Positions 54,231-63,129 of a DNA stretch of 64,000 bases are shown here, piece by piece. Location of the stretch: assembly GCA_963799365.1 (NCBI GenBank), contig CAWCWV010000016.1, forward strand, positions 434,001 to 498,000, given 5' to 3'. Every line of letters begins with the position of its first letter. Position 1 is the stretch's first letter. This DNA comes from Marinirhabdus sp963799365. GTDB lineage: Bacteria; Bacteroidota; Bacteroidia; Flavobacteriales; Flavobacteriaceae. The position numbers and the translations under genes were made by a program. The notes below the pieces were generated by a model. The model made no database searches, was not told the DNA's origin, and saw only the letters and a program-made list of their open reading frames with translations.

Positions 54231-54780
54231 ATTGTGATTACCATCAAAATTTTAACCAAAGTAAAAAAACGTTCTTTCAGTTTGCAGTCTTTTTTTTACT
54301 TTTTAGTGTGGGCCCCTTTAGGGCTAGGGTGTGCGGCTGGAAGTATAAGTAAGTTGTAGCTGGTAGTAGTTAGGATATGTTTGTAGAGCCTTGGCAGACA
54401 GACGCTGCGTTTGTAGTTTATTGTGATTACCATCAAAATTTTAACCAAAGTAAAAAAACGTTCTTTCAGTTTGCAGTCTTTTTTTTACTTTTTAGTGTGG
54501 GCCCCTTTAGGGCTAGGGTGTGCGGCTGGAAGTATAAGTAAGTTGTAGCTGGTAGTAGTTAGGATATGTTTGTAGGGCCTTGGCAGACAGACGCTGCGTT
54601 TGTAGTTTATTGTGATTACCATCAAAATTTTAACCAAAGTAAAAAAACGTTCTTTCAGTTTGCAGTTTTTTTTTACTTTTTAGTGTGGGCCCTTTAGGGC
54701 TAGGGTGTGCGGCTGGAATGTTTAATGAGTAGATAGTTTTTAGGAGTTGCCTGTCGTGTCTTGGTAGGTAGACGCTGCGG
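54231..54780 (+). repeat. 189-bp tandem repeat, about three copies
   Basis: The segment starting ATTGTGATTACCATCAAAA recurs at 54231, 54420 and 54609 with a 189-base period. Copies one and two are nearly identical; the third drifts after about 110 bases. Each unit contains a CG-rich core, GTGGGCCC with AGGGCTAGGGTGTGCGG, after a run of T. No protein-like frame spans it. It lies directly after the broken esterase gene. Origin is unknown. Confidence 0.9.
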
Positions 54781-54997
54781 TTGTAGGTGGTAGTGGCATT
54801 TTGTAAAACTTTTGATCAGTTAGCAGATAACAGATAACCGTTAACAGTTAACAGTTACTTCGGATTGTGGATGGTAAATTAGAAATCAAGTTCACAGGAA
54901 CCTGAGTGATTTTGAAAGTAACAAATCCTAATAAAATAACAATCTATATTTTTTCAAAATTGTATCGAAGGGTGGAATTTGCTAGCGACAGCTATGT

Positions 54998-55486
54998 TTA
55001 GTTATCCCTCCCAATGGTAATAATAGCCCTTCTTCTTTCTGTTGGAAAACTGTAAGGACTGTAATTGTTGTTTCGATAATAGGAACCGTTAAGATTGTAA
55101 ATAGGTGAGTAGTATTGCTGATCCCGATACACCTCGTTGCGAACACGCGTTTTCCCGTCGGTTTGATAGCCATAGACACTATTATTATTAAAACCAGATT
55201 GTAATCGTTCTAAGGAGACTCTTGAATTAGGTTGCCTATTTTCAGTTGTGGCTACCATGTCTACAGCTTGCCAGTAATTTTGAGAGGTAACCTGCTGATT
55301 TGTAAAATCTGAAAACATAGACTTCTTATAAATAGAGGTCTGTACTTTTTTTTGGAAAGATGAAAGTGCAGGGGTAGGTAATTCGGTTTGGGTGGTCGCT
55401 TCAATGGTAAAATACCTGGTATTAAAATCGTTTTGTCCCAAACTTAGTAAGGGAAGAAAGAATAGTATGAGGAGTAGGTATTTCAT
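54998..55486 (-). CDS. Secreted protein of unknown function, Asn/Tyr-rich
   Basis: 162 aa with a clear signal peptide (MKYLLLILFFLPLLSLGQ). The mature part is rich in Asn, Gln, Tyr, Arg and Ser, with an IYNLNGSYYRNNNYS-type run near the end and no recognisable domain. It starts 29 bases after the stop of the C1 peptidase gene on the same strand, so the two may be co-transcribed. It could be a surface or matrix protein. Low complexity limits any further call. Confidence 0.72.
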   Translation of the reverse strand: MKYLLLILFFLPLLSLGQNDFNTRYFTIEATTQTELPTPALSSFQKKVQTSIYKKSMFSDFTNQQVTSQNYWQAVDMVATTENRQPNSRVSLERLQSGFNNNSVYGYQTDGKTRVRNEVYRDQQYYSPIYNLNGSYYRNNNYSPYSFPTERRRAIITIGRDN

Positions 55487-55515
55487 ATAAAATGAATGTG
55501 CAACAATCGCACCAA

Positions 55516-56634
55516 TTATAAATTCAGTTTTTTGGCAGTTTCTTTTGGTACAGCATCTTTATGAACCGTAATACTAATGGTCTTTAAACGCATATAGGCT
55601 TCACTAAAGTATACATAGCCTCCATTTGCATTTCTTGCCTCGTCGGTTCCCCAACTGTTTTTTACTTTATAATATTTTGTCCCGTTCTGATCTACCAGAG
55701 TTCCGGTAATATGCATGAGGTGATCGTCTGTGGTCGTAAAATTTTCAAACTCGTCCTGACGGTATTCCTGAGTAATTTTCATTTCAGGATATAAGCCTTG
55801 TAGCGCTTTTATGTTGTTTTCTTCATCCTTAGGGATCACAGCCACCCCGTCCTTACTGCTGAAGGTTCTTTCACTTACATCACAATCCAGCTCTACAGTA
55901 AATCCTTTTGCCAGGGCATTGTCTATACTTGCCATAAGTTCGTCCAACGGCACATTGTAAAAACTTCCGTAACTCCAGTTGTCAGGAATATTCAGTATAA
56001 ATTCTGAAAAGAAAGGTGCTTGTGTAAAAGAGGTGATCGACACATAATCCTTTGGTACTATTTTCATAGCATCCCGAAAGCTTTCCGGGGTATATTGCTT
56101 TCCTTCAAATATGAATTTGTTGAGATTTTCTCCTAAATAAGTATCTAAAACAGCTTCGGTAGCTGGTTTCCATTTTTTGCTTAGCTTTCTGGCTGGGTTG
56201 TCAATATATGTTTTCGCCATCGCTTCTAACACGGCTACCAACTCGGCGTGGTTGTGTCCGGTTTCGTTTAAGAACAAGCCGCTATAGGCTTCATTAGGCA
56301 CCAACCCATATGCTGCAACACTATTCATCACATCATGCGCCAATCCGCCCTCACTGAATTGTGCTTTTCCCTGACGCATTACAAAATTCTCTAACTTTTT
56401 AGGATAGGTATTTCGCACCGTATACATTTCAGATAGATCTACATTTTTTCCAGTAAGCCTAATGATTTCAGACTCTAAAAAAGAAGTACTACTGAAACTC
56501 CAACAGGTTCCGGTTCTTCCCTGCGAGATCACAGGAGTTGTTTCCAGATCTATTTGAGGGGTGAATTTGTAAGCTTCCTGACTAAAAGCGGAAAGGGTGG
56601 AAATAAACGCGAGCGTAAAAATGAATTTTTTCAT
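55516..56634 (-). CDS. Secreted C1 family cysteine peptidase (bleomycin hydrolase / PepC-like)
   Basis: 372 aa with a signal peptide ending FSQ near residue 19, unusual for the normally cytoplasmic PepC family but common in Bacteroidetes. The catalytic cysteine lies in QGRTGTCWSFSS near residue 45, His in DDHLMHITG near residue 315, and Asn in KVKNSWGTDE near residue 335, in the order of papain-like enzymes. Probably an aminopeptidase that digests peptides in the periplasm. It has no prosegment of the cathepsin kind. Confidence 0.92.
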   Translation of the reverse strand: MKKFIFTLAFISTLSAFSQEAYKFTPQIDLETTPVISQGRTGTCWSFSSTSFLESEIIRLTGKNVDLSEMYTVRNTYPKKLENFVMRQGKAQFSEGGLAHDVMNSVAAYGLVPNEAYSGLFLNETGHNHAELVAVLEAMAKTYIDNPARKLSKKWKPATEAVLDTYLGENLNKFIFEGKQYTPESFRDAMKIVPKDYVSITSFTQAPFFSEFILNIPDNWSYGSFYNVPLDELMASIDNALAKGFTVELDCDVSERTFSSKDGVAVIPKDEENNIKALQGLYPEMKITQEYRQDEFENFTTTDDHLMHITGTLVDQNGTKYYKVKNSWGTDEARNANGGYVYFSEAYMRLKTISITVHKDAVPKETAKKLNL

Positions 56635-56714
56635 AGTAATTGTTTATTGTCTATAGTTCGTGGTTTAGAGTTTCAGTAACACCCAACAATAAACCTTAAA
56701 CCACAAACATTTTC

Positions 56715-56722
56715 TATCTTTG
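56715..56722 (+). promoter_or_regulatory. Candidate -7 box for menB
   Basis: TATCTTTG matches TAnnTTTG, 16 bases before the menB start. The -33 region is weak. Confidence 0.5.
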
Positions 56723-56738
56723 AGTAAAAATAACAATT

Positions 56739-57578
56739 ATGCTGATACCCAACTGGAAAACCGCAAAAGAATATACAGATATCACCTATAAAAAGTCCCA
56801 TAACGTGGCTCGGATTGCTTTTAACAGGCCCGATGTGCGTAATGCCTTTAGACCTAAAACCACTGCCGAATTACTGGATGCGCTGCACGATGCACAGGAA
56901 GATACGAGCATAGGCGTGGTGTTACTTTCTGCCGAAGGTCCTTCCACCAAAGATGGCATCTGGAGTTTTTGTAGTGGCGGCGACCAGAAAGCACGTGGGC
57001 ACCAAGGTTATGTAGGCGATGATGGCTACCACAGGCTAAATATTCTGGACGCACAGCGAATGATCCGCTTTATGCCAAAAGCTGTTATTTGCGTCGTTCC
57101 CGGCTGGGCAGTAGGAGGTGGGCACAGTTTGCACGTGGTGTGCGATATGACGCTTGCCAGTAAAGAACACGCTATTTTTAAGCAAACCGATGCCGATGTG
57201 ACCAGCTTCGACGGTGGCTACGGAAGTGCATACTTAGCGAAAATGGTAGGGCAGAAGCGTGCCCGTGAAATATTTTTCCTCGGAAGAAATTATTCCGCAC
57301 AAGAAGCCTACGAAATGGGAATGGTAAACGCCGTAATTCCTCATAATGAACTTGAACAAACCGCTTTCGATTGGGCGCAGGAAGTACTAGGAAAAAGTCC
57401 AACCAGTATTAAAATGCTAAAATTTGCTATGAATCTAACCGACGATGGGATGGTAGGACAGCAGGTATTCGCAGGCGAAGCCACAAGACTTGCCTATATG
57501 ACGGACGAAGCCAAAGAAGGTCGTGATGCCTTTTTAGAAAAACGAAAGCCTAATTTTGATAAGAAGTGGTTGCCTTAA
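56739..57578 (+). CDS. menB: 1,4-dihydroxy-2-naphthoyl-CoA synthase
   Basis: 279 aa. Crotonase fold; closes the second ring of menaquinone from o-succinylbenzoyl-CoA. Characteristic segments: ARIAFNRPDVRNAFRP (near residue 28), WSFCSGGDQKARG (near 85), PGWAVGGGHSLHVVCDMTLAS (near 125) with oxyanion-hole glycines, and DVTSFDGGYGSAYLAKMVG with the conserved Asp (near 155). The C-terminal tail ends in RKPNFDKKWLP. Menaquinone is the respiratory quinone of flavobacteria. Other men genes are not adjacent. Confidence 0.96.
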   Translation: MLIPNWKTAKEYTDITYKKSHNVARIAFNRPDVRNAFRPKTTAELLDALHDAQEDTSIGVVLLSAEGPSTKDGIWSFCSGGDQKARGHQGYVGDDGYHRLNILDAQRMIRFMPKAVICVVPGWAVGGGHSLHVVCDMTLASKEHAIFKQTDADVTSFDGGYGSAYLAKMVGQKRAREIFFLGRNYSAQEAYEMGMVNAVIPHNELEQTAFDWAQEVLGKSPTSIKMLKFAMNLTDDGMVGQQVFAGEATRLAYMTDEAKEGRDAFLEKRKPNFDKKWLP

Positions 57579-57582
57579 TTAA

Positions 57583-57644
57583 AGTGAATAGTGAATAGTG
57601 AACAGTGAACAGTGAACAGTGAACAGTGTACAGTGAACAGTGAT
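57583..57644 (+). repeat. Short tandem repeat (7-bp unit GTGAACA)
   Basis: About eight copies of GTGAACA (the first GTGAATA, one GTGTACA) directly after the menB stop, with no coding frame. The array belongs to the same class of 7-8 bp arrays seen at 33.3, 59.2 and 60.15 kb. Confidence 0.85.
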
Positions 57645-57726
57645 AACTCCAATGTTTATCTGAAACCCATCAACCAAGCGCTGACAACCGAGAACCGTCA
57701 ACCGTCAACCAACAACTTACTAACCA

Positions 57727-58311
57727 ATGCCCTCCGAATTGCAATTTATTAGAGATTATATTGAAGAAATAGCACATATTTCGGATGCCGACTGGGATAA
57801 TTTTTCTTCCAGGTTACAGAAAAAAGTGTTGAAGAAAAAAACTGTTTTTCTGAAAGAGGGTGCGGTAGAAAACCATATTTCATTTATTCAGCACGGGGTG
57901 GTTCGTTTTTATATTCCGAAGGAGTTTAAGGAGCATGAAGTCACCTTTGGGTTTTGCTTTCAAAATCAGTTTGTAAGTGCCTATGATTCTTTCCTTACCC
58001 AAAAGCCATCGCTTTACGAGTTGGAAACCTTGGCGGATACTACGCTTTACAGTATGTCGTATAGCGATCTACAGGAAGTTTACAAAACTACGCAAATAGG
58101 AAATTTAATTGGAAGGCTTACTGCAGAACGCTTGTTCTACATAAAGTCCAAACGCGAGCAATCGTTGCTCAATGAAACACCGGAGCAACGGTATTTAAAT
58201 TTATTCAAGGAACGCCCCGAATTGATCCACGTAATTCCCTTAAAATATGTTAGCTCTTATATTGGTGTCACCCCCCAAGCATTAAGCAGAATTAGAAAAC
58301 GAATTAGTTAA
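57727..58311 (+). CDS. Crp/Fnr family transcriptional regulator
   Basis: 194 aa, the short size common in Bacteroidetes. The N-terminal cyclic-nucleotide-binding fold (about residues 25-115) has the KEGAVENHISFIQHGVVRFY turn region but not the canonical cAMP-binding Arg-Thr motif, so cAMP binding is unlikely. The C-terminal helix-turn-helix is in YVSSYIGVTPQALSRIRKRI. It stands directly before the desaturase gene and likely binds the GTTGCAA inverted repeat in the gap, either there or elsewhere. Effector unknown. Confidence 0.9.
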   Translation: MPSELQFIRDYIEEIAHISDADWDNFSSRLQKKVLKKKTVFLKEGAVENHISFIQHGVVRFYIPKEFKEHEVTFGFCFQNQFVSAYDSFLTQKPSLYELETLADTTLYSMSYSDLQEVYKTTQIGNLIGRLTAERLFYIKSKREQSLLNETPEQRYLNLFKERPELIHVIPLKYVSSYIGVTPQALSRIRKRIS

Positions 58312-58320
58312 CCCAAGTTC

Positions 58321-58368
58321 ATTGTTTGGCAGTATTGTTGCAACTAACTTTGTAAAAAAAGTTGCAAT
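58321..58368 (+). promoter_or_regulatory. Promoter of the desaturase gene with overlapping inverted repeat
   Basis: -33 element ATTG at 58321-58324, 20-base spacing, -7 box TAACTTTG at 58345-58352 (TAnnTTTG), ATG 14 bases after. This is the best-formed promoter in the window. An inverted repeat TTGCAAC (58338-58344) and GTTGCAA (58361-58367) brackets the -7 box, and the first half GTTGCAAC is itself a perfect 8-bp palindrome. The adjacent Crp/Fnr protein is a candidate binder. Confidence 0.65.
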
Positions 58369-59119
58369 GACAATTATACTATTCATTATTATATTATGGT
58401 ACGGAGGATTATTCTTCCAAACCTTTTTTCTTCACCGATATGCTGCGCACCAGACCTTTACAATGTCTAAGCTTGCAGAAAAAATTACCTTTATTCTAAC
58501 CTGGTTTTTCCAGGGCTCCAATTATTTAAGCGCTTATGGCTATGGAGTCATGCACCGTATGCATCACGCTTATGCCGATACAGAAGACGATCCGCATTCG
58601 CCTAAATACGATGCCAGTGTGTTCTCTATGATGTGGCGCACCAAAACTATTTATAGCGATATTAACAAGCAAAAGATCTTTGTAGAACCAAAATTCACTA
58701 AAAACGTCCCGCAATGGAAACGTTTTGATGCCTTTGCAAGTTCTTGGGTATCTCGTCTTTCTTGGGCTGTTGTTTATGTTGCTTTCTTTGTGTTTTTTGC
58801 AACCGCCTGGTGGCAATGGTTATTTTTACCTGTGGCCTTATTTATGGCACCTATTCACGGCGTGATCATAAATTGGTATGCACATATTTATGGCTATGTA
58901 AATTTTAAATCGAAAGACACGTCTAAAAACTTATTGCCGTTCGACTTTTTAATGATGGGAGAAGGGTATCATAACAACCACCACAAGTACGCAAGCCGTT
59001 CTAATTTTGGTGGTGTGCGTTGGCACGAGGTAGATATTACTTATCAGATTATGAAAGTACTTGACCTCTTCGGAATTATAAAGCTGAAACCAGCACCTAT
59101 CTTGGTGAAACGGGATTAA
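58367..59119 (+). CDS. Membrane-bound fatty acid desaturase (acyl-CoA/lipid desaturase family)
   Basis: 250 aa from ATG 58367, placed 14 bases after the -7 box; a longer in-frame start at 58322 lies inside the promoter. Four to five membrane helices and the three histidine boxes of di-iron desaturases: HRYAAH (about residue 25), HRMHHAY (about 66), and HNNHHKY (about 205). It introduces a double bond in acyl chains, probably at the delta-9 position, with O2 and a ferredoxin or cytochrome b5-like electron donor. The link to a Crp/Fnr-type regulator suggests membrane fluidity control. A terminator follows. Confidence 0.93.
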   Translation: MTIILFIIILWYGGLFFQTFFLHRYAAHQTFTMSKLAEKITFILTWFFQGSNYLSAYGYGVMHRMHHAYADTEDDPHSPKYDASVFSMMWRTKTIYSDINKQKIFVEPKFTKNVPQWKRFDAFASSWVSRLSWAVVYVAFFVFFATAWWQWLFLPVALFMAPIHGVIINWYAHIYGYVNFKSKDTSKNLLPFDFLMMGEGYHNNHHKYASRSNFGGVRWHEVDITYQIMKVLDLFGIIKLKPAPILVKRD

Positions 59120-59142
59120 GGTGCGATGTAACTATAACAAAC

Positions 59143-59178
59143 AAAAAGAGCCAAGACATTATGTTTTGGCTCTTTTTT
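59143..59178 (+). terminator. Rho-independent terminator of the desaturase gene
   Basis: Stem AAAAGAGCCAA (59144-59154) with TTGGCTCTTTT (59166-59176), loop of 11, and a T run on the plus strand. The A run before it would also let it work for the opposite-strand gene that ends at 59258. Confidence 0.88.
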
Positions 59179-59186
59179 ATTTTTGG

Positions 59187-59221
59187 TTATCAGTTATCAG
59201 TTATCAGTTATCAGTTAACAG
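59187..59221. repeat. Short tandem repeat (7-bp unit TATCAGT)
   Basis: About five copies of TATCAGT or near variants between the desaturase terminator and the NAD(P)-binding protein gene. No function is evident. Confidence 0.8.
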
Positions 59222-59257
59222 TTTATTTCTCACCACTCACCACTCACAGTCTCACCA

Positions 59258-59890
59258 TTAAGAAACCACCTGAAACCCATTCACCGCTTCTTCAATATTC
59301 GTTTCTCCGGTAAGGATCTCAAACGCTTGATTCTTGGCTACATTGGTATCCAGACTTTTTACTAAGGTTCTGGCAACATCCCAACGTGGGATTTCGCCTT
59401 GCTCGTTCAGTTTGTGCTGTAGTTTAATTTTTCCCAGTCCTTCGTTGTTGGTTAAGGCGCCTGGTCTTACAATGCTAAAGGTTAAGCCACTGATATCTAA
59501 ATACTGATCGGCATTTTGTTTTGCCTGTAAGTATTCCTTTAGCTCGCCTTGGGGATTATCTGCTCCCATAGAGCTTAGCATCACAAATTTCTCAATACGG
59601 TCTTTTTTGGAGGCATCTATCAATCTTTTAGCACCTTCCTGGTCAACGTTATGTACATCTTTTCCTCCAGAACCGGCGGCAAAAATTACTTTATGAATGC
59701 CTTTGGTAGTGTTTGAAACATCCTTTGCCAAGTCTCCCATCACAGTTTCAATACCTTGAGACTCAAATTGAGACTTCTGGTCTTCTTTGCGAATCATCGC
59801 TACGGGTTGGTAGTTCCCAGATTCCTGTAAGAGTTGCACAATTTTTTTTCCGGTGGTACCTGTGGCACCTGCTACTAGTATTTTTTCCAT
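59258..59890 (-). CDS. NAD(P)-binding NmrA/SDR-like oxidoreductase
   Basis: 210 aa from ATG 59890; an extension to 59905 adds 5 residues. Rossmann fold: the dinucleotide loop GATGTTGKK at residue 7, a DL-type segment GDLAKDV near residue 58, a SSMGADNP segment near 108 and the catalytic-like LTFSIVRPGALT near 140. It belongs to the atypical short-chain dehydrogenase group (YwnB/NmrA-like), for which substrates are usually unknown. There is no complete Tyr-x-x-x-Lys motif, so reductase activity is not certain; it may be a redox-sensing or NAD(P)-binding protein. Confidence 0.85.
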   Translation of the reverse strand: MEKILVAGATGTTGKKIVQLLQESGNYQPVAMIRKEDQKSQFESQGIETVMGDLAKDVSNTTKGIHKVIFAAGSGGKDVHNVDQEGAKRLIDASKKDRIEKFVMLSSMGADNPQGELKEYLQAKQNADQYLDISGLTFSIVRPGALTNNEGLGKIKLQHKLNEQGEIPRWDVARTLVKSLDTNVAKNQAFEILTGETNIEEAVNGFQVVS

Positions 59891-60227
59891 ATCACTAAAA
59901 TACAAGGAGTTGAACCGATTTCAAAGGGTGTTAACGCTCTTTAACGCGCGGGTGAATAGATTTTGGGAGGGTTTAACAGACTCGCTAAATTTTCATACGA
60001 AAGTATTCCTAATTATTAGTGCCAGTCGTTATAGGTTACACTATAAAATTGAAGACTATTTTATAATGTACGATATGCGATTTACTATTTACGATTTATG
60101 ATGTACAATTTACGATTTACGATATTCAATATATTTTTAACCATTAACCATTAACCATTAACCATTAACCCTTGACCCTTAACCCTTAACCCTTAAACCT
60201 TAAACCTTGAATATGGAAGATGGACTT
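59891..60227. other. Gap with a 7-bp tandem repeat array
   Basis: 337 bases between two minus-strand genes. At 60136-60209 there are about ten imperfect copies of a 7-mer (TAACCAT, changing to TAACCCT and then TAAACCT). The region 60060-60115 is a run of TTTACGAT-like 7-8-mers. No gene is supported. Confidence 0.75.
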
Positions 60228-60782
60228 TTAGTTCTTGCCTTCATTCACCAACTCCAAAAGTGGCTTTTTAAATTGCAGATACTGCTCGGGGATGTCTAGG
60301 AATGGGGCTACGGAAAAGCTGAAAGGACTCTCACCATTAAAAACCCAGTAATTACCGTCTAAAGTTCCTGTTTCCGTCTTGATATTATAGTTTGGATTGT
60401 GATTTATGGAAAATTGGTTTTTCTCCGCATCGTACCAAATGCCGAGTTCCCGTAACTGTTTTTCGTTGGTGTAGGCAAGTGTTAGCTGTGGCTGAATGGC
60501 ATCGGAGCTCTTTATTACAGTGAAATTTTTTGTAGCAAAGCTATCCAGCTCGGCGGCCCAGGAGAGTTTGTTTTCTTTCCATTGACTCAGTTGGTCCCAT
60601 TCTTTCAATACACTTGGTGTATCTTCTTCCGTACGTATGATGGCAAATAAATTTTCCTGTACAATTACAAGCTCCTTATTCTCTGGATGTACCGTAACTG
60701 TTGTTTTATCGGCAACAATACGGCCGTCTTCCGTGTTAAAGAAAGAGGCCAAGACAAAGAAGATTATTTTTATTTGTTCCAT
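60228..60782 (-). CDS. Protein of unknown function with short hydrophobic N-terminus
   Basis: 184 aa. The first about 15 residues (MEQIKIIFFVLASFF) are hydrophobic and may be a weak signal or anchor. The rest alternates polar and aromatic beta strands. Segments such as GIWYDAEKNQFSINHNP and GTLDGNYWVFNGE are distinctive but I know no family for them. It lies 107 bases after the start-side of the transglutaminase-like gene on the same strand, so they may be transcribed together. Confidence 0.68.
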   Translation of the reverse strand: MEQIKIIFFVLASFFNTEDGRIVADKTTVTVHPENKELVIVQENLFAIIRTEEDTPSVLKEWDQLSQWKENKLSWAAELDSFATKNFTVIKSSDAIQPQLTLAYTNEKQLRELGIWYDAEKNQFSINHNPNYNIKTETGTLDGNYWVFNGESPFSFSVAPFLDIPEQYLQFKKPLLELVNEGKN

Positions 60783-60889
60783 TGTAATCAGATGCTATTT
60801 TATAAAGTTTCAACTTTGCAAATATGCTGAAAACATTCGGTTTCTTAAGCTACTCTAGAAGTTTGTTACCTTATCTGCTTTCGGTCTTT

Positions 60890-62020
60890 TTATTCAGGAG
60901 TTGCCCAGAATACATTCGGATTATTTGTTTTATAGTTAATGAATGTCACATTACTTTCCTTGTAGGTAACTGTATTTTTTTGTGGGGATTGTTCAATTCC
61001 GTCTAGCGGTAAGAGCTCCACATATATGATTTCTTTCCCGGGTTCTTTTGTTTCTGCATTATATTCGCTCACTAACGGACTTTCCAATCTGTATAGGTTT
61101 TTGGGCATATAATAACCTAGATAATGTTCTTTTGTTTGTAAATACGTTCTGTTCCAGTTAGCATCTGGATTCATAAGTACAGTTTCCTCGTTAATTAATC
61201 TCTTTCTAACTTCTTCAATCCCAAGTAGGTTTCCATTGGTGTCCATTAAATAGGCTCCAAAGGTTGGATCCATCCAGATCCATTTGTTAAGTTCTTTACT
61301 AAAAACCATATTGATGACGTGGCAATCGTCAAATTCTGTTTCTTTAGGCATACACGTTACAATTCTAGATTTTATTCCCATTGCCAAATAGCAATCATTA
61401 AGAAATGTGGCCAGCATCCTACAATTAAGACCCCGTTTATCTGCTTTACAAACTTTCAGGAGGTCTACGGCATTTTTCAACGCTGGATTGCTACTGTTTC
61501 CGTCGTGTTCAATAACATTGTCTGTCCAGTCCAGCAGATTGAAAATTTGCGAAAGTTCGTTACCATCGCCAGCTATAGAATCCAGCTGTAGTGTTTTTCT
61601 GATCTTTACCAGGTCTGGATCGTCTTTTGACTGATAGGTAAATTTCGGAACAAAGCGGTTATCGGTATAATCATAATCGCTTCCCTTTTTCAGGATGTCT
61701 AATTTTGACGGTTGCCAGACGATTCGGGTCCTTGCGCTATCTTTTTGATTCAATATTATAACAAAATCATAGGTTTTGTTTTTTTCTGTAGTAATGCTTA
61801 TAGAATCTATATCGGTAAAAAATGTTACCTTTTTTGCCGAAGTTGTATACACATCGGGGTTTACTTCCGGGGCAAGAGACCAGGCATTTATTTTCAATAT
61901 GCCATCCTCCCGAATGTCTACGGAAGAAGATAGTGCGTTAATTACGGGAAGATTTTGTTGTGCTAAAAGGTTAGCACATAACAGCCCGAACACTACCAAA
62001 GTTAAATTTGTTTTTATCAT
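60890..62020 (-). CDS. Transglutaminase-like (papain-fold) secreted protein
   Basis: 376 aa with a signal peptide ending LLAQ near residue 20. The transglutaminase-like core (about residues 180-275) has the catalytic triad in order: Cys in RGLNCRML, His in DDCHVINM, and Asp in WMDPTFG. An N-terminal beta domain of about 150 residues precedes it. Family members cut or crosslink peptide or amide bonds in the periplasm, and some act as peptidases. The substrate is unknown. It is followed by the unknown 184-aa protein gene. Confidence 0.88.
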   Translation of the reverse strand: MIKTNLTLVVFGLLCANLLAQQNLPVINALSSSVDIREDGILKINAWSLAPEVNPDVYTTSAKKVTFFTDIDSISITTEKNKTYDFVIILNQKDSARTRIVWQPSKLDILKKGSDYDYTDNRFVPKFTYQSKDDPDLVKIRKTLQLDSIAGDGNELSQIFNLLDWTDNVIEHDGNSSNPALKNAVDLLKVCKADKRGLNCRMLATFLNDCYLAMGIKSRIVTCMPKETEFDDCHVINMVFSKELNKWIWMDPTFGAYLMDTNGNLLGIEEVRKRLINEETVLMNPDANWNRTYLQTKEHYLGYYMPKNLYRLESPLVSEYNAETKEPGKEIIYVELLPLDGIEQSPQKNTVTYKESNVTFINYKTNNPNVFWATPE

Positions 62021-62082
62021 ATGTAGCTATAAAGTTATTATTAAACGTTTTTTGTAAATGGTTGTTACTTTTTATGTTGAAG

Positions 62083-62859
62083 TTAGCTTATTTTTTTAAA
62101 AATGTTCTTTCTGTTTACCTCCATTTTAATTCCATGCTGCTTTTTATATACCAGTGTCAATAAAATGACGAGCCCTAAGGTAGCAAATCGGAATATGTTT
62201 GAGTAGACACCGCCAAGTGCGTTATCACTCACATTAAATAGTTCCCAGGAAAGATTCATAAGCATATGTAGAAAGATAGCTGTCCAAAGATTGTAGTTCC
62301 ACTCTACATAGACCCAGGCAAACAAAATTCCTCCTAAAAAGGTAATTAAAAAAATACCTAAAAGTTCAACTATTTCGGTGCTTTGATACAAATGCAATAC
62401 ACCAAAATAAATGGCTCCAAACAAAACCGCGGGAATAAACCCAAAATTCGTTTTTCTGAATAACACCCCAAAAAGAAATCCTCTGAAAAAGAGTTCTTCA
62501 AAAAAACCAGCTGCAATAACTTTAATAATCAGGCTGTTCACAGAAATAGCATTATACTCAAATAGCAACATAAAGCCAATAAACATTGGTAAGGTGCAAA
62601 GTAGCACAAATAAAAAGCCCTTGAGGATCGATCTGTTTAACCCTAAATTTTCCAATAAACCAGATCTACGACTCAATACATAAGTTCCCACAAAAAGAGG
62701 GATGCCGGAAATTGTATAGGTTAGGATATGACTAACTCCAAGATAATTTGTCTGCACAAAGAACCATTCCCGAAGAAGTTTAAAATACATAGCATCCAGG
62801 AAATGGTAGATTCCAAAAGATACGAATACGATGAGGATTGTTTTGGTTGCATTTTTCAC
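62083..62859 (-). CDS. CPBP family intramembrane metalloprotease
   Basis: 258 aa from a GTG start (62859); another GTG at 62907 would add 16 residues and cannot be ruled out. About eight membrane helices with all three family motifs complete: EELFFRG, FGVLH and HMLMN. Unlike the copy at 15120-15755, the glutamate pair is intact. The family includes CAAX-type proteases and bacteriocin-processing or immunity-associated proteins. Substrate unknown. It starts far upstream of the transglutaminase gene's promoter side, with a 62-base gap, so co-transcription is possible. Confidence 0.88.
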   Translation of the reverse strand: MKNATKTILIVFVSFGIYHFLDAMYFKLLREWFFVQTNYLGVSHILTYTISGIPLFVGTYVLSRRSGLLENLGLNRSILKGFLFVLLCTLPMFIGFMLLFEYNAISVNSLIIKVIAAGFFEELFFRGFLFGVLFRKTNFGFIPAVLFGAIYFGVLHLYQSTEIVELLGIFLITFLGGILFAWVYVEWNYNLWTAIFLHMLMNLSWELFNVSDNALGGVYSNIFRFATLGLVILLTLVYKKQHGIKMEVNRKNIFKKIS

Positions 62860-62907
62860 ATTCACGTAATTTTGTATGCTAACTATACAGACGTATTTTT
62901 TTGGCAC

Positions 62908-63129
62908 AGGGTTGCCTGTTAGCTCAAATGAAGTATTCGCTTTTGTTGCAGAATTGCAGCTAGTGAAAATTTTACGCGCTTCCTGAATTTTCAGAAGTAT
63001 CCTAATAATAAGCTTTGGTAATTTTCAAACTTGAATAAGATAAGAATTCCTTAAAATACCCAAACCTCTGTATTGACAGTGGCTGCGATATTTTAATTTA
63101 CGATGCTATAGGCACACCATACACGATCT
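62908..63129. other. Gap between CPBP protease and DUF2130 genes
   Basis: 222 bases with no gene, clear hairpin or repeat that I can support. Confidence 0.5.

Noticed and set aside
54231..54780. Insertion sequence or transposase remnant
   Set aside because: No transposase-like frame, no terminal inverted repeats and no target-site duplication; only direct repeats are visible.
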